DNA of 64,000 nucleotides. It comes from Pararhizobium antarcticum. GTDB taxonomy: Bacteria; Pseudomonadota; Alphaproteobacteria; Rhizobiales; Rhizobiaceae. Positions 43,409-52,096 of the stretch are shown here, piece after piece. The stretch is taken from assembly GCF_001885585.1 (NCBI RefSeq), contig NZ_LSRP01000073.1:1-64000 (forward strand), written 5' to 3'. Within the stretch, counting starts at the first letter, position 1; every line of letters begins with the position of its first letter. The notes below the pieces were generated by a model, which was not told the DNA's origin, did no database searches, and saw only the letters and a program-made list of their open reading frames with translations. The position numbers were made by a program, and so were the translations under genes.

Positions 43409-43974
43409 CGGCCGATCGTCCTGCAAGCCGGGCGGGCGCATCAGCGCCCGCTGCACCGTCCGCAACCGTTGCCGTCTGGGATCCGGTGGTCCGGATCTTC
43501 CACTGGGGGGTGGTCGCGGCCTGCACGCTGAACCTGTTCATCCTGTCCCCGGGAAAGACGTGGCATCGTTACACTGGATATGCCGTCCTTTGCCTGCTTG
43601 TGCTGCGCGTTGTCTGGGGTTTCATTGGTTCCCGCTATGCCCGGTTTTCAGATTTTGTCCGCTCGCCATTGGTGATCCGGCGTTATATCGTCGATCTGCG
43701 CCATGGTCGCGACGTCCGGCATCTCGGCCACAATCCGGCAGCGGCCGTGATGATGGTGGTGCTGATGATCCTGCTTCTGGCGACAGCCATGAGCGGCTGG
43801 ATGATGACGCTCGACGCGTTCTGGGGTAATGCCTTGATCGAGGAAGCGCACGAAGTGCTCGCCAACAGCATCATGGTGCTGGCCGGTCTTCACGCCCTGG
43901 CGGCGATAGTCGAAAGTGTGCGCCATCGGGAGAATCTGGTGCTCGCCATGGTCACCGGCAGGAAGAAGGCATGA
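43405..43974 (+). CDS. Cytochrome b561-type membrane protein
   Basis: A 189-residue Ni/Fe-hydrogenase-type cytochrome b family protein with four membrane helices and several helix histidines (FHWG, WHRYTGY, EEAHEVLAN, GLHALAAI) that can hold two haems. The frame has no early ATG; TTG 43405 overlaps the PepSY stop and would allow translational coupling. It probably passes electrons between a quinone and the PepSY or another periplasmic partner. Confidence 0.85.
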   Translation: MTADRPASRAGASAPAAPSATVAVWDPVVRIFHWGVVAACTLNLFILSPGKTWHRYTGYAVLCLLVLRVVWGFIGSRYARFSDFVRSPLVIRRYIVDLRHGRDVRHLGHNPAAAVMMVVLMILLLATAMSGWMMTLDAFWGNALIEEAHEVLANSIMVLAGLHALAAIVESVRHRENLVLAMVTGRKKA

Positions 43975-43998
43975 TCGCCGTCACATGTGGAAGAACTG

Positions 43999-44673
43999 AT
44001 GCGTCTCTTGCTGGTTGAAGACAGTCCGCGCCTTGCCGAGCTTCTCGGTGAAACCGTGCGTGAAGCCGGTTGGCGGATGGATGCGGTGATGACCATCGCT
44101 GATGCGGAACTTGTGCTGGCGCTGCGCGAACACGATCTCGTGTTGCTCGATCTCGGCCTGCCGGATGGCAATGGCATTGACCTCTTGCGCCGCATCCGGC
44201 GCGACTACAAGGACCTGCCGGTGTTGATCATTTCGGCGCGCGGATCGATCGAGGAGCGGATCGAGGGCCTGGATGCCGGCGCCGACGATTATCTGGTCAA
44301 GCCCTTTCATCACAAGGAGTTTCTCGCCCGCTGCCGCGCCATGCTTCGGCGCGCGCCAACGGCCCTTCAACCTGTTCTGGAGGCGGGGCATCTGCGCTAC
44401 GATCCCGCCACGGCGGAACTGAGCTGCAATGACGAGCCTCTGTCGCTGGCCCCGCGTGAGCGGGCCCTGATCGAACTTCTGCTGCGCGATGCCGGTCGTG
44501 TCGTTCTCAAGCGCAAGCTTGAGCAGGCCCTGTCGGAGTTCGGCGAGGAAGTCAGCCACAACGCCCTCGAGCTGGCCGTCTCGCGCCTGCGCAAGAAACT
44601 CGTTCCGTTCGAGACCGGCATTGATCTCGTGACAGTGCGCGGGGTCGGCTACATGGTCCAGGCGCTGTCATGA
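43999..44673 (+). CDS. OmpR-family response regulator
   Basis: A 224-residue regulator: receiver with phospho-acceptor Asp 51 (VLLDLGLPDG), Lys in YLVKPF, and a C-terminal winged helix (VSRLRKKLVPFETGIDLVTVRGVGYMV). Of the QseB/PmrA type. ATG 43999 is preferred to GTG 43987. ATGA overlap with the kinase gene. Confidence 0.93.
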   Translation: MRLLLVEDSPRLAELLGETVREAGWRMDAVMTIADAELVLALREHDLVLLDLGLPDGNGIDLLRRIRRDYKDLPVLIISARGSIEERIEGLDAGADDYLVKPFHHKEFLARCRAMLRRAPTALQPVLEAGHLRYDPATAELSCNDEPLSLAPRERALIELLLRDAGRVVLKRKLEQALSEFGEEVSHNALELAVSRLRKKLVPFETGIDLVTVRGVGYMVQALS

Positions 44674-46043
44674 AATCCGCACAACCGTCTTCGCTGACCG
44701 GTCTGGTTTCAAGACGCATCGTCGCCTTCACGGTGCTGGCGATGGTCCTGCAGTTCGGCATCGTGCTGGCGGAGTACTGGTCGGACGACAGCGAACTCGG
44801 TCGCTTCATCATCGAGCATGAAACCGAAACCCTGGCGGATGGCATATCGGTCCGCGCCGGCACGCTGTCATTTTCCCTGTCCCATGAAATGCGCGAGCGC
44901 TACGGCAAGCCGACCGATGCTGAGGGCGGTGCCATCTATATGAGGGTGCGCACCGGAGCCGGGGCAATCCTGTTTTCCAGTTGCGAGGCGATCTGCGAGG
45001 CGCATTTCCTTCCGGTCGAGATCAACCCGCCGGCTTTCTGGCAGCGTCAGATTGCACCGGGCAAACCCTTGAGCGTGGCCGGAGGACGCGCGTTCACCGT
45101 GGATGGGCAGGAGGTGTTTGTTGAGCTTGCCGTGATCCGGGACCCGCACAGCTTCATCTACAATGTCCTGTTTCACGAGTTGCGCGATCACCTGGTCATT
45201 CCGATGCTCCTGATGTTCGGGCTTGTGGCGGGCGCCACCATGCTGTCGATCCGCGCGGCCCTGAAGCCGGTGGTGGAGGCGGCCGAAGCAGCGGACAGGA
45301 TCGATCCGCGCAACGCGCTCGACCATCTGCCGACGCGCGGCATGCCGCGCGAGATCGCCAACTTCGCCAATGCCGTCAATCGCGTGCTCGAGCGGGTGGC
45401 CGATCTCATCCAGGCGCAGAAGATCTTCTCGACCGCGATTGCCCATGAAATCCGCACACCGGTTGCCATCGTCCGCATGGAACTCGAGCGAATTGACGGC
45501 GATCGTGCGCGCAAGGCGGAACGCGATCTCGATGCCTTGACCCATATGCTGGAGCAGTTGACCGCGCTCGCCAAGCTGGATGTCGTCGAAAGGGCTTCGT
45601 TCAGGACCGTATCGCTCGGTGACCTTGCAAATGCCAGTGTCGCGGCCCTTGCGCCCTTCGTTTTTGCCAATGGCCATTCGCTGGAGTTCGACGACGCGGC
45701 GGCATCGCCCGTCCATGCCGTGCCCTCGCTGATCGAAAACACCATCCGCAATCTCGTTGAAAATGCTGTCCGCCATACGCCGCAGGGCACGCATATCATC
45801 GTCAGGACTGGCCCCGGCCCGACCCTCGCTGTCATTGACGATGGCCCGGGCTTCGGTTCGGCGTCTGCACGGGTGCTCGAAGGCGGGCGGATCAAGAGTT
45901 CGGATGCGCTGGGCGTCGGCCTGAAGATTGTCGAGCGCATCGCCGGACTGCACCATGCCGCACTCAGCCTCGACAGCGAGGCGGGCAGGGGAACGCGGGT
46001 CCGTCTTGACTTTCCGGACACCGGCGCGCCGTCGACGGGATAG
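44670..46043 (+). CDS. Sensor histidine kinase
   Basis: A 457-residue membrane kinase: first helix about residues 13-32, periplasmic domain of some 140 residues with a close Cys pair (SSCEAICEAH), second helix about 175-195, HAMP-like linker, HisKA with IAHEIRTPV (His 259), and HATPase (NLVENAVRHTP, DDGPGFG, GVGLKIVERI). Partner of the upstream response regulator. The Cys pair suggests redox or metal sensing, which is inference. Confidence 0.93.
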   Translation: MKSAQPSSLTGLVSRRIVAFTVLAMVLQFGIVLAEYWSDDSELGRFIIEHETETLADGISVRAGTLSFSLSHEMRERYGKPTDAEGGAIYMRVRTGAGAILFSSCEAICEAHFLPVEINPPAFWQRQIAPGKPLSVAGGRAFTVDGQEVFVELAVIRDPHSFIYNVLFHELRDHLVIPMLLMFGLVAGATMLSIRAALKPVVEAAEAADRIDPRNALDHLPTRGMPREIANFANAVNRVLERVADLIQAQKIFSTAIAHEIRTPVAIVRMELERIDGDRARKAERDLDALTHMLEQLTALAKLDVVERASFRTVSLGDLANASVAALAPFVFANGHSLEFDDAAASPVHAVPSLIENTIRNLVENAVRHTPQGTHIIVRTGPGPTLAVIDDGPGFGSASARVLEGGRIKSSDALGVGLKIVERIAGLHHAALSLDSEAGRGTRVRLDFPDTGAPSTG

Positions 46044-46144
46044 ACGCGGTCAGGGCAAATCCGGTTTCCCTTTGTTGGAAACTGCGATAAAGCGCGCAGG
46101 TACGCCCTTCGCGGCGATCCGCAATTCTGATGAGGATCATCTCT

Positions 46145-46489
46145 ATGGATATCAAACGCTTTGAAACCGGTCCGCGCATGAGCCAGGCCGTCGTCCACAA
46201 TGGCACGGTCTATCTCGCCGGCCAGGTCGGCAAGGCCGGCGACGACGTCACGACGCAGACAAAGCAGGCGCTGGACGAAGTCGATCGCCTGCTGGCGCTT
46301 GCCGGCACCGACAAGACGAAAATCCTGTCTGCAACCATTTGGCTGGCCGATATGGTCGATTTCCCGAAAATGAATTCCGTTTGGGACGTCTGGGCCTCGC
46401 AGGGCAACACCCCCGCCCGCGCCACTGGCGAAGCCAAGCTCGCGACCCCGGAATACCTGGTCGAAGTGATCGTGATCGCAGCGCTTTAA
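46145..46489 (+). CDS. RidA/YjgF family protein
   Basis: A 114-residue trimeric enamine/imine deaminase-type protein. VVHNGTVYLAGQVG, the LLALAGTDKTKILSATIWLAD block and the C-terminal ARATGEAKLATPEYLVEV carrying the catalytic Arg. It protects enzymes from reactive enamines. GAGGAT precedes ATG 46145. Confidence 0.92.
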   Translation: MDIKRFETGPRMSQAVVHNGTVYLAGQVGKAGDDVTTQTKQALDEVDRLLALAGTDKTKILSATIWLADMVDFPKMNSVWDVWASQGNTPARATGEAKLATPEYLVEVIVIAAL

Positions 46490-46538
46490 TCTCTGCGATG
46501 AAAGAGGGACCCGGTGCTAGGCGCCGGGTCGTCCGCCC

Positions 46539-46922
46539 TCAATTGCCGATGCGGGCCATACCGGTGTCGCCGTTGTCGCGCACCCATTTGACGCTGTCTG
46601 CACCCGTTCTCGTCAATTCGAAGCACATTTTCGATCCATTATACCAGACCTTGAACTGCTGGCAGAGCTTGTCTGCCTGGATCCACCAGCGGCCGCTGTC
46701 CGTCGGCTGGATGAATTTACCGAGGCCGACGGCCTTGCCGTCGCCATTGACGACACCGGAAGTCTTGTAGTTGAGCGGAAACTCTCCGCCGAGCGGTGCG
46801 GCAAGGTAGATCGTCCGCCCGATGATGTCGCTGCGAATATCGGCTTCCTGCAACTGGCTGGCCTGGGCCGAAGAAAGACCTGCAATCAAAGTTCCCAGTA
46901 GTGCGAATGTCAGCGTTTTCAT
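46539..46922 (-). CDS. Exported DUF995-like protein
   Basis: A 127-residue secreted protein. Signal peptide MKTLTFALLGTLIAGLSSAQA. The body has SGRWWIQADKLCQQFKVWYNGSKMCFEL, matching the DUF995 pattern (W-W, paired Cys, RDNG-TG-ARI end) of rhizobial proteins of unknown function. GGGAGACG lies ahead of the ATG. Confidence 0.75.
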   Translation of the reverse strand: MKTLTFALLGTLIAGLSSAQASQLQEADIRSDIIGRTIYLAAPLGGEFPLNYKTSGVVNGDGKAVGLGKFIQPTDSGRWWIQADKLCQQFKVWYNGSKMCFELTRTGADSVKWVRDNGDTGMARIGN

Positions 46923-47018
46923 GAACGTCTCCCTGGTGGCACGTAAAGATACGTTTCTGTAGACGATTGGATCAGCGATAAAGTTTCGTGGGCTGCCTGT
47001 TTCCTGCAGAAGAATGCG

Positions 47019-47043
47019 GGAACCAATCCGTTATTCCCGCGTT
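47019..47043 (+). promoter_or_regulatory. EcfG-type promoter for 47080
   Basis: GGAAC (47019-47023), 16 bases, CGTT (47040-47043). Exact match to the general stress sigma EcfG consensus, 36 bases before the downstream ATG. Confidence 0.75.
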
Positions 47044-47079
47044 ATCAGGGTATCTCAACACATCGTAAGGAACGCCCGA

Positions 47080-47250
47080 ATGTTGTACTGGTTTCCGAGA
47101 GTTTGCCTGGTGCTGTTTTTCGGCGCGGTCATCGGTCTGGGTTTTCTGCCTTCGACCCCGGATGATGTCGCCAACACAGTCATCGTCGTCTTGCTTGGCC
47201 TCGGCCTGTTTTCCCTGACGCTGCATGTCTTTCCGCCCGAGCGCTACTGA
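47080..47250 (+). CDS. Small membrane protein
   Basis: A 56-residue protein with two hydrophobic segments (residues about 5-22 and 30-50), family unknown to me. AAGGA sits ahead of ATG 47080, and an EcfG-type promoter lies directly upstream, which supports it as a real stress-induced gene. Confidence 0.65.
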   Translation: MLYWFPRVCLVLFFGAVIGLGFLPSTPDDVANTVIVVLLGLGLFSLTLHVFPPERY

Positions 47251-47290
47251 AGCCTTCGGGTGTCATTCGACACCATTTGCCAAAAATACT

Positions 47291-47322
47291 CCGGAGCCAC
47301 CGGTTTTATCCGATGGCTCCGG
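47291..47322 (+). other. Stable hairpin after 47080 gene
   Basis: CCGGAGCCA (47291-47299) and TGGCTCCGG (47314-47322) form a 9-base-pair stem. There is no T-run, so it may be a Rho-assisted end or mRNA stabiliser and not a clear intrinsic terminator. Confidence 0.4.
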
Positions 47323-47463
47323 TGGTCCTGCGTCGAAAGTTCTTTCACCCCGGACATTCAGGGTTGATTTTTCACCGGGAACAGGATTGCTTGACGGCTT
47401 GGACCGGCGCTTAGCCGGGACTGTTGGGGGCGGTCGGTCTTTGATTTTCTTGAGCTCGTGACC

Positions 47464-48951
47464 ATGGCCAGGGACTCGATCATTTCTCGGTCGGTGCCGC
47501 TGTTCTTACTTGCGGGAGCTGTTCTGCTGCTCGCCCTTGTCCTTGCGTCCCTTCATTTTGCAAATCTCACCAGCCGAAACGCGCAGGAAGCGCTCGACGC
47601 TGCCCGCCTGAACGGTCGGGCGATGCGGCTCTTCAGCCTCATCCAGGATGCCGAAACCAGCCAGCGGGGTTACCTGCTCACCGGCGAGGCGCAGTTTCTG
47701 ACACCGTTCCGGCGTGCCGAGAATCTCGTTCCCCTGCATTTCAAAAGCCTTCTCCCCGATTTTCAATCGATCGCCATTGGCGCGGTTACGGTTGAGCGGC
47801 TGGATCGGCTGATCAAGGAAAAACTCGAAGAGCTGCGCGCCACCGTCGAGCTGAAGCGATTGGGAAGGGCCGATACGGCGCTCGGCCTGGTGCAGACCGA
47901 GCGCGGCAAGCAGGCCATGGACGAGATCCGCCAGATCATGGTGCGGATCGATGCCATCACCGACAATACCGGCTTCGTGCGTTTGTCCGCCCTTGCAGAG
48001 GCCACGCGCCTGCTGATGGTGTCGATCATCGGTGGGGCGATCCTGCTGGTGCTTCTTGTCGGCGGTGCCGTGGCGCTGATCATCTGGCACACGCGCCAGC
48101 TACAAAAAGCCGGTGCTGCCCTCGCCTTGCAGAACGAGACGCTGGAGCAGAAAGTGCACGAGCGCACGCGCCACCTCGAACGGGCAAATCGGGAGTTGCA
48201 GAGCTATGCCTATATCGTGGGCCACGATCTGCGCGCGCCCTTGGTCAACATCATGGGTTTCACGGCCGAACTCGAGCGGGCATCGGGAGAATTCTCCCGT
48301 TATCTCGAGGCCGCGCCCCTGTCGGATGACCCTTCTGCAAAGGCAGCCCGTGAGGCGGTGCACGAGGATGTGCCCGAGGCCCTGCGTTTCATTCGCTCGT
48401 CGATGAAGCGCATGGATGACCTGATCAACGAAATTCTCAAGCTTGCCCGCGCTGGAAACCGGCATCTCCAGGCCGAACCGCTTGACCTGGCTGGTCTCGT
48501 GGACGAGGTTGCCGGGACACTCAAACACCGTCTCGACAGCAGTGCTGCCGTCGTGGTGATTTCCCCGGAGCTTCCCCGGGTCATATCGGACCGGCTGGCT
48601 CTGCAGCAGATTTTTGCAAACCTGCTGGACAATGCGATCAAATATGCCGATCCTTCCCGCAGCCCCCTCATCGAGGTGTTTGGCGAGACCGTCGGGGAGG
48701 ACGTGACGGTGACTGTGCGCGACAATGGCCGAGGCATAGCGAGCCAGGACAACGAGCGGATCTTCGAGCTTTTCAGGCGCTCCGGCCGGCAGGATAGACC
48801 CGGAGAGGGCATCGGCCTGGCGCATGTCCGGGCGCTCGTGCGGCGTCTGGGGGGGGATGTCCTGGTGAGTTCCGTTTTGGGCGAGGGCACCTCCTTCCGG
48901 GTTACCATCGCGGCCGACCTTCACCATGCGAGAAAATGGGGTGAACCATGA
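47464..48951 (+). CDS. CHASE3 sensor histidine kinase
   Basis: A 495-residue membrane kinase: helix about residues 10-30, CHASE3 domain (LFSLIQDAETSQRGYLLTG), second helix about 175-198, coiled coil (ALQNETLEQKVHERTRHLERANREL), HisKA with GHDLRAPLVNI (His 254) and HATPase (NLLDNAIKYADP, GEGIGLAHVRALV). Of the phytochrome/bacteriophytochrome-associated HisKA type. GTG 47458 is an alternative start. First of three overlapping signalling genes. Confidence 0.92.
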   Translation: MARDSIISRSVPLFLLAGAVLLLALVLASLHFANLTSRNAQEALDAARLNGRAMRLFSLIQDAETSQRGYLLTGEAQFLTPFRRAENLVPLHFKSLLPDFQSIAIGAVTVERLDRLIKEKLEELRATVELKRLGRADTALGLVQTERGKQAMDEIRQIMVRIDAITDNTGFVRLSALAEATRLLMVSIIGGAILLVLLVGGAVALIIWHTRQLQKAGAALALQNETLEQKVHERTRHLERANRELQSYAYIVGHDLRAPLVNIMGFTAELERASGEFSRYLEAAPLSDDPSAKAAREAVHEDVPEALRFIRSSMKRMDDLINEILKLARAGNRHLQAEPLDLAGLVDEVAGTLKHRLDSSAAVVVISPELPRVISDRLALQQIFANLLDNAIKYADPSRSPLIEVFGETVGEDVTVTVRDNGRGIASQDNERIFELFRRSGRQDRPGEGIGLAHVRALVRRLGGDVLVSSVLGEGTSFRVTIAADLHHARKWGEP

Positions 48952-49394
48952 TCACGACTGCGAGACCCGTCAAGATCATCATGATCGAGGACGACGAGGG
49001 ACACGCCCGTCTGATCGAGAAGAATATTCGGCGCGCCGGCGTTACCAATGACATCCTGGCTTTCGTCAATGGCACCGAGGCGCTCGCGTTCCTGCTCGGC
49101 GAGGACGGGACCGGTGGTGTCCATGCCGGGGAAACCATGCTGGTGCTTCTGGATCTCAATCTTCCCGACATGACGGGCATGGATATTCTCGCGCGCCTGC
49201 GCGACAGCACCCATCTCAAACGCACCATGGTCATCATTCTCACCACCACCGATGATCCTCGCGAGATCCACCGCTGCTATGATCTGGGGGCAAATGTCTA
49301 TGTCCCGAAGCCCATGCAGTACGAAAAGTTCGTCAATGCCGTCCAGCAACTCGGGCTGTTCCTGTCGGTCATGGCCCTTCCGGAGGCCACGTGA
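48948..49394 (+). CDS. Rcp1-like single-domain response regulator
   Basis: A 148-residue receiver: IEDDEGHA acidic pocket, phospho-acceptor Asp 69 (LLDLNLPDMTG), and Lys in YVPKPMQYEKF. The insert after the first helix is typical of the Rcp1 group that pairs with CHASE3/phytochrome kinases. Starts on an ATGA overlap and ends on a TGATG overlap. Confidence 0.92.
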   Translation: MITTARPVKIIMIEDDEGHARLIEKNIRRAGVTNDILAFVNGTEALAFLLGEDGTGGVHAGETMLVLLDLNLPDMTGMDILARLRDSTHLKRTMVIILTTTDDPREIHRCYDLGANVYVPKPMQYEKFVNAVQQLGLFLSVMALPEAT

Positions 49395-50449
49395 TGTCAT
49401 CCGCACTGGAGGCGAAGAGCGGCGGCACCCGTATTCTCTACATCGATGATGATGAGACGCTGGGCATCCTGCTCAAGAAAAATCTCGGGCGACTTGGCTT
49501 CGAGGTCGTCACCGTGCTGGACGGGATGACCGGGCTTGCGCTGCTTGCCGGCGGCGATATCGATGCGATCGCCCTCGATCATTACCTGCTGGGGGAAACC
49601 GGGCTCGACATCCTGCCGGAAATTCTCAAGCGTCCCGACCATCCGCCGGTCGTCTATGTGACCGGTGCCGGCGATACGCGGATCGCGGTACAGGCCCTCA
49701 AATCCGGCGCTGACGACTATGTGACGAAAAACGTCTCGACGGATTTCTTCGAGCTGCTGGCTGCAGCGCTCAATCAGGCGCTGGAGAGGGCCGGGTTCCG
49801 ACGCGAAACGAAGCTGGCCCATGAACTGATGCGGCAGGAGCGTGATCGGGCCGAACTGCTGCTGCGCGAAGTCAATCACCGGGTGGGAAACAGTCTTGGC
49901 CTGGCGGCGGCATTGATCAGAATGCAGGCGTCGCTGTTGACGGACCCGGTGGCAATTCAGGCCCTGCAGGAGACGCAGGCCCGTATCAATGCAATCGGCA
50001 ACGTCCACCGGCATCTCTATGTCAACAATCAGGTCGGTTCGGTCCAGGTGGATGCCTATCTGACGAGCCTCCTCGACGAACTCCAGTCCTCGATGCGCGA
50101 CGACCTCCATCCGCACACCGTTGTTCTCGACGCGCAACGCATCCATCTTTCCACTGACAAGGTCGTGACCCTGGGCCTGATCGTCAGCGAGCTTGTCACC
50201 AATGCCTTCAAATATGCCTATGCGGAGGGGCAGGCTGGAGACATCCGTGTCAGCCTTCAGAGGCGGGACAGCCTGATCAGTCTGCGGGTCGAAGATGACG
50301 GCCGGGGCTTCGACCCTGACAGCCCCGCTCTCGGCACAGGTCTGGGGAGCCGGATCATCGCCGCCATGGCGCAGACGATGGGATGTTCGCTTGTCTACGA
50401 CGTAAAGCTTGATGCTGGAACCCGCGTCGAGATGATGTTTGCCGATTGA
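49394..50449 (+). CDS. Receiver-HisKA_2/HWE-type histidine kinase
   Basis: A 351-residue hybrid: N-terminal receiver (IDDDETLG, Asp 62 in ALDHYLLG) then HisKA_2 domain EVNHRVGNSLGLAAALIRMQ (His 162) and HATPase (GLIVSELVTNAFKYA, VEDDGRGFD, GTGLGSRI). Kinases of the HisKA_2/HWE group are those that commonly phosphorylate PhyR, and phyR lies 3 kb away, so a link to the stress response is a fair inference. A GTG three bases upstream is less likely as start. Confidence 0.9.
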   Translation: MSSALEAKSGGTRILYIDDDETLGILLKKNLGRLGFEVVTVLDGMTGLALLAGGDIDAIALDHYLLGETGLDILPEILKRPDHPPVVYVTGAGDTRIAVQALKSGADDYVTKNVSTDFFELLAAALNQALERAGFRRETKLAHELMRQERDRAELLLREVNHRVGNSLGLAAALIRMQASLLTDPVAIQALQETQARINAIGNVHRHLYVNNQVGSVQVDAYLTSLLDELQSSMRDDLHPHTVVLDAQRIHLSTDKVVTLGLIVSELVTNAFKYAYAEGQAGDIRVSLQRRDSLISLRVEDDGRGFDPDSPALGTGLGSRIIAAMAQTMGCSLVYDVKLDAGTRVEMMFAD

Positions 50450-50751
50450 GCTGTTGCAGACAGGCGGTCGGCGGGTAGCTGCCGGCCATACTGTCGGAAA
50501 ATGATGCTTCGATCGATCCTGTCGGTCCCCCTCCGGGCTGGGGGTTGCGCGCGGTCGACCGTTTGCCTTTCCGATCCTCTGTCCGCCACGCTCCTGTGTC
50601 CGCCATGCACGGAACGCTGGATTGGGGCGGTGCGGTGTGGTGATGAACAGGTCGCACTGCCGTTTGTTCCGGACCCCGGCAGTGCCGTGAACCTGTATTT
50701 CCCTGCACTTGCGTGCCTCCGCCACCTTTGTCTAGACTGGCTGGCAGCCAA
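50450..50751. other. Intergenic region before the AI-2E transporter gene
   Basis: About 300 bases with no supported gene. A 104-codon frame across 50501-50815 is Cys- and Arg-rich, lacks a Shine-Dalgarno sequence, and runs over the EcfG-type promoter. The promoter for the next gene is at 50752. Confidence 0.4.
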
Positions 50752-50776
50752 GGAACTTTTGCGGCCGTTCCGCGTT
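50752..50776 (+). promoter_or_regulatory. EcfG-type promoter for the AI-2E transporter gene
   Basis: GGAAC (50752-50756), 16 bases, CGTT (50773-50776), about 120 bases before the ATG. Confidence 0.75.
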
Positions 50777-50899
50777 TTAGAGGGGCGAAACAAAAGACAT
50801 TCCTCATACACGTGAGCGCGGTCGTTTTTCGCCCGGTATTTAACATCGTTACCGGGCCGTATTCCGGCAATTGACGACTGGGCAACAGGGGATATCGAC

Positions 50900-52030
50900 A
50901 TGGGCGCCGCAGTGCCGGAAGAAGCACATTCTCGCAAGCGCAAGCATATTCGCGAGGTGGAGGAAGCGGCAGTCGAGGCTGCCTATCCGGAGGTCAATCC
51001 ACGCGATACGCTCGATCTCGTCGTTGCCTGGAGCATCGTCGGCATTTTCATCGTCATTGCCTCGACAGTCATCTATCTGATGGAGGCGATCCTCATGCCG
51101 ATCACCCTGGCGATTGTCGTCGGCATGGTGCTCGGTCTTGCTGCCGACCGGCTGGCAAAATTCGGTCTGCCGCCGGTGGTGGGTGGTCTCCTGCTCGGCA
51201 TCGTCTTTGTCGTCGGCCTCTTCCTGTTGATCAATGCGCTGGTCGAGCCCATGTCGCAACTGGCGGGCGAGGCTCCGCGGATCCTCGAGCGCACCATCGA
51301 GCGGGTGCTGCCATTCATAGAGCGGTTCGACTGGCTGAAGTCTGCGCTTGACGGCGCGGATGAACAGGCCGTCGCCGATATGGCGATGCAGAATGCCGGA
51401 ACGATGCTGGGTCTCGTCGCTGCCGGCCTGACCCCGGCTCTGGTCCAGACCTTGATCTTCCTCGCGGCGCTTGGCCTGTTTCTCCTTGGCCGCGCGCAAT
51501 TGCGCAAGACGATCATCATGACTTTCGCGACGCGGGAACGCCGCCTGACGGCCATTCGCATCATGAATGCCACGGAAAATGCGATGGGCTTCTATTTCTC
51601 GACGGCGAGCCTGATTTACATCGTGCTTGGCATGATCACCGCCATCATCGCTTTTGCGGGTGGGCTTGCAATGGCGCCGCTGTGGGGGCTCTTTGCGTTT
51701 GTGTCCAGTTTCATCCCCTATGTCGGTGTCGCCGTCATGACCATCGCGCTGCTTGTCGCCGGCCTCATGACCCATGACGCCATGCTGCTCGCGCTGGCAC
51801 CGGCGCTCGGCTTTTTCCTTCTGCATCTCGTCATGGAAAATCTGGTGACACCTTCGATCCTCGGTCACAGGCTGGAGATCAACCCGTTTCTGATCTTTCT
51901 CGCGATCATTTTCTGGACCTGGATGTGGGGCGCTGTCGGCGCCATGCTGGCCCTGCCGATGTCGCTGATCGCCATGACGATCTTCGAAGAGGTCCGCACT
52001 CATCCGCCCGAACGCCACCTGCCGGCCTGA
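50900..52030 (+). CDS. AI-2E/YdiK-like membrane transporter
   Basis: A 376-residue protein with about eight membrane helices in the AI-2E transporter family layout: VVAWSIVGIFIVIASTVIYLMEAILMPITLAIVV near residues 40-75, the central pair, and GLFAFVSSFIPYVGV plus ENLVTPSILGHRLEINPF near the end. Substrate is not set by family (AI-2 export, Na+/H+ antiport). AGGGG precedes ATG 50900. EcfG-type promoter upstream; probably co-transcribed with the oxidoreductase 66 bases downstream. Confidence 0.88.
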   Translation: MGAAVPEEAHSRKRKHIREVEEAAVEAAYPEVNPRDTLDLVVAWSIVGIFIVIASTVIYLMEAILMPITLAIVVGMVLGLAADRLAKFGLPPVVGGLLLGIVFVVGLFLLINALVEPMSQLAGEAPRILERTIERVLPFIERFDWLKSALDGADEQAVADMAMQNAGTMLGLVAAGLTPALVQTLIFLAALGLFLLGRAQLRKTIIMTFATRERRLTAIRIMNATENAMGFYFSTASLIYIVLGMITAIIAFAGGLAMAPLWGLFAFVSSFIPYVGVAVMTIALLVAGLMTHDAMLLALAPALGFFLLHLVMENLVTPSILGHRLEINPFLIFLAIIFWTWMWGAVGAMLALPMSLIAMTIFEEVRTHPPERHLPA

Positions 52031-52096
52031 CGCTTGCCGGGCAGGATGATGCGCGCCGCCCGCCAATCATTGCTTGAACAGCACCTAGGAAACATG

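Noticed and set aside
47291-47322. 9-base-pair hairpin as a terminator
   Set aside because: No T-run follows, so it is recorded only as a hairpin.
50501-50815. 104-codon plus-strand frame
   Set aside because: No Shine-Dalgarno sequence, odd composition, and it overlaps the EcfG-type promoter at 50752.
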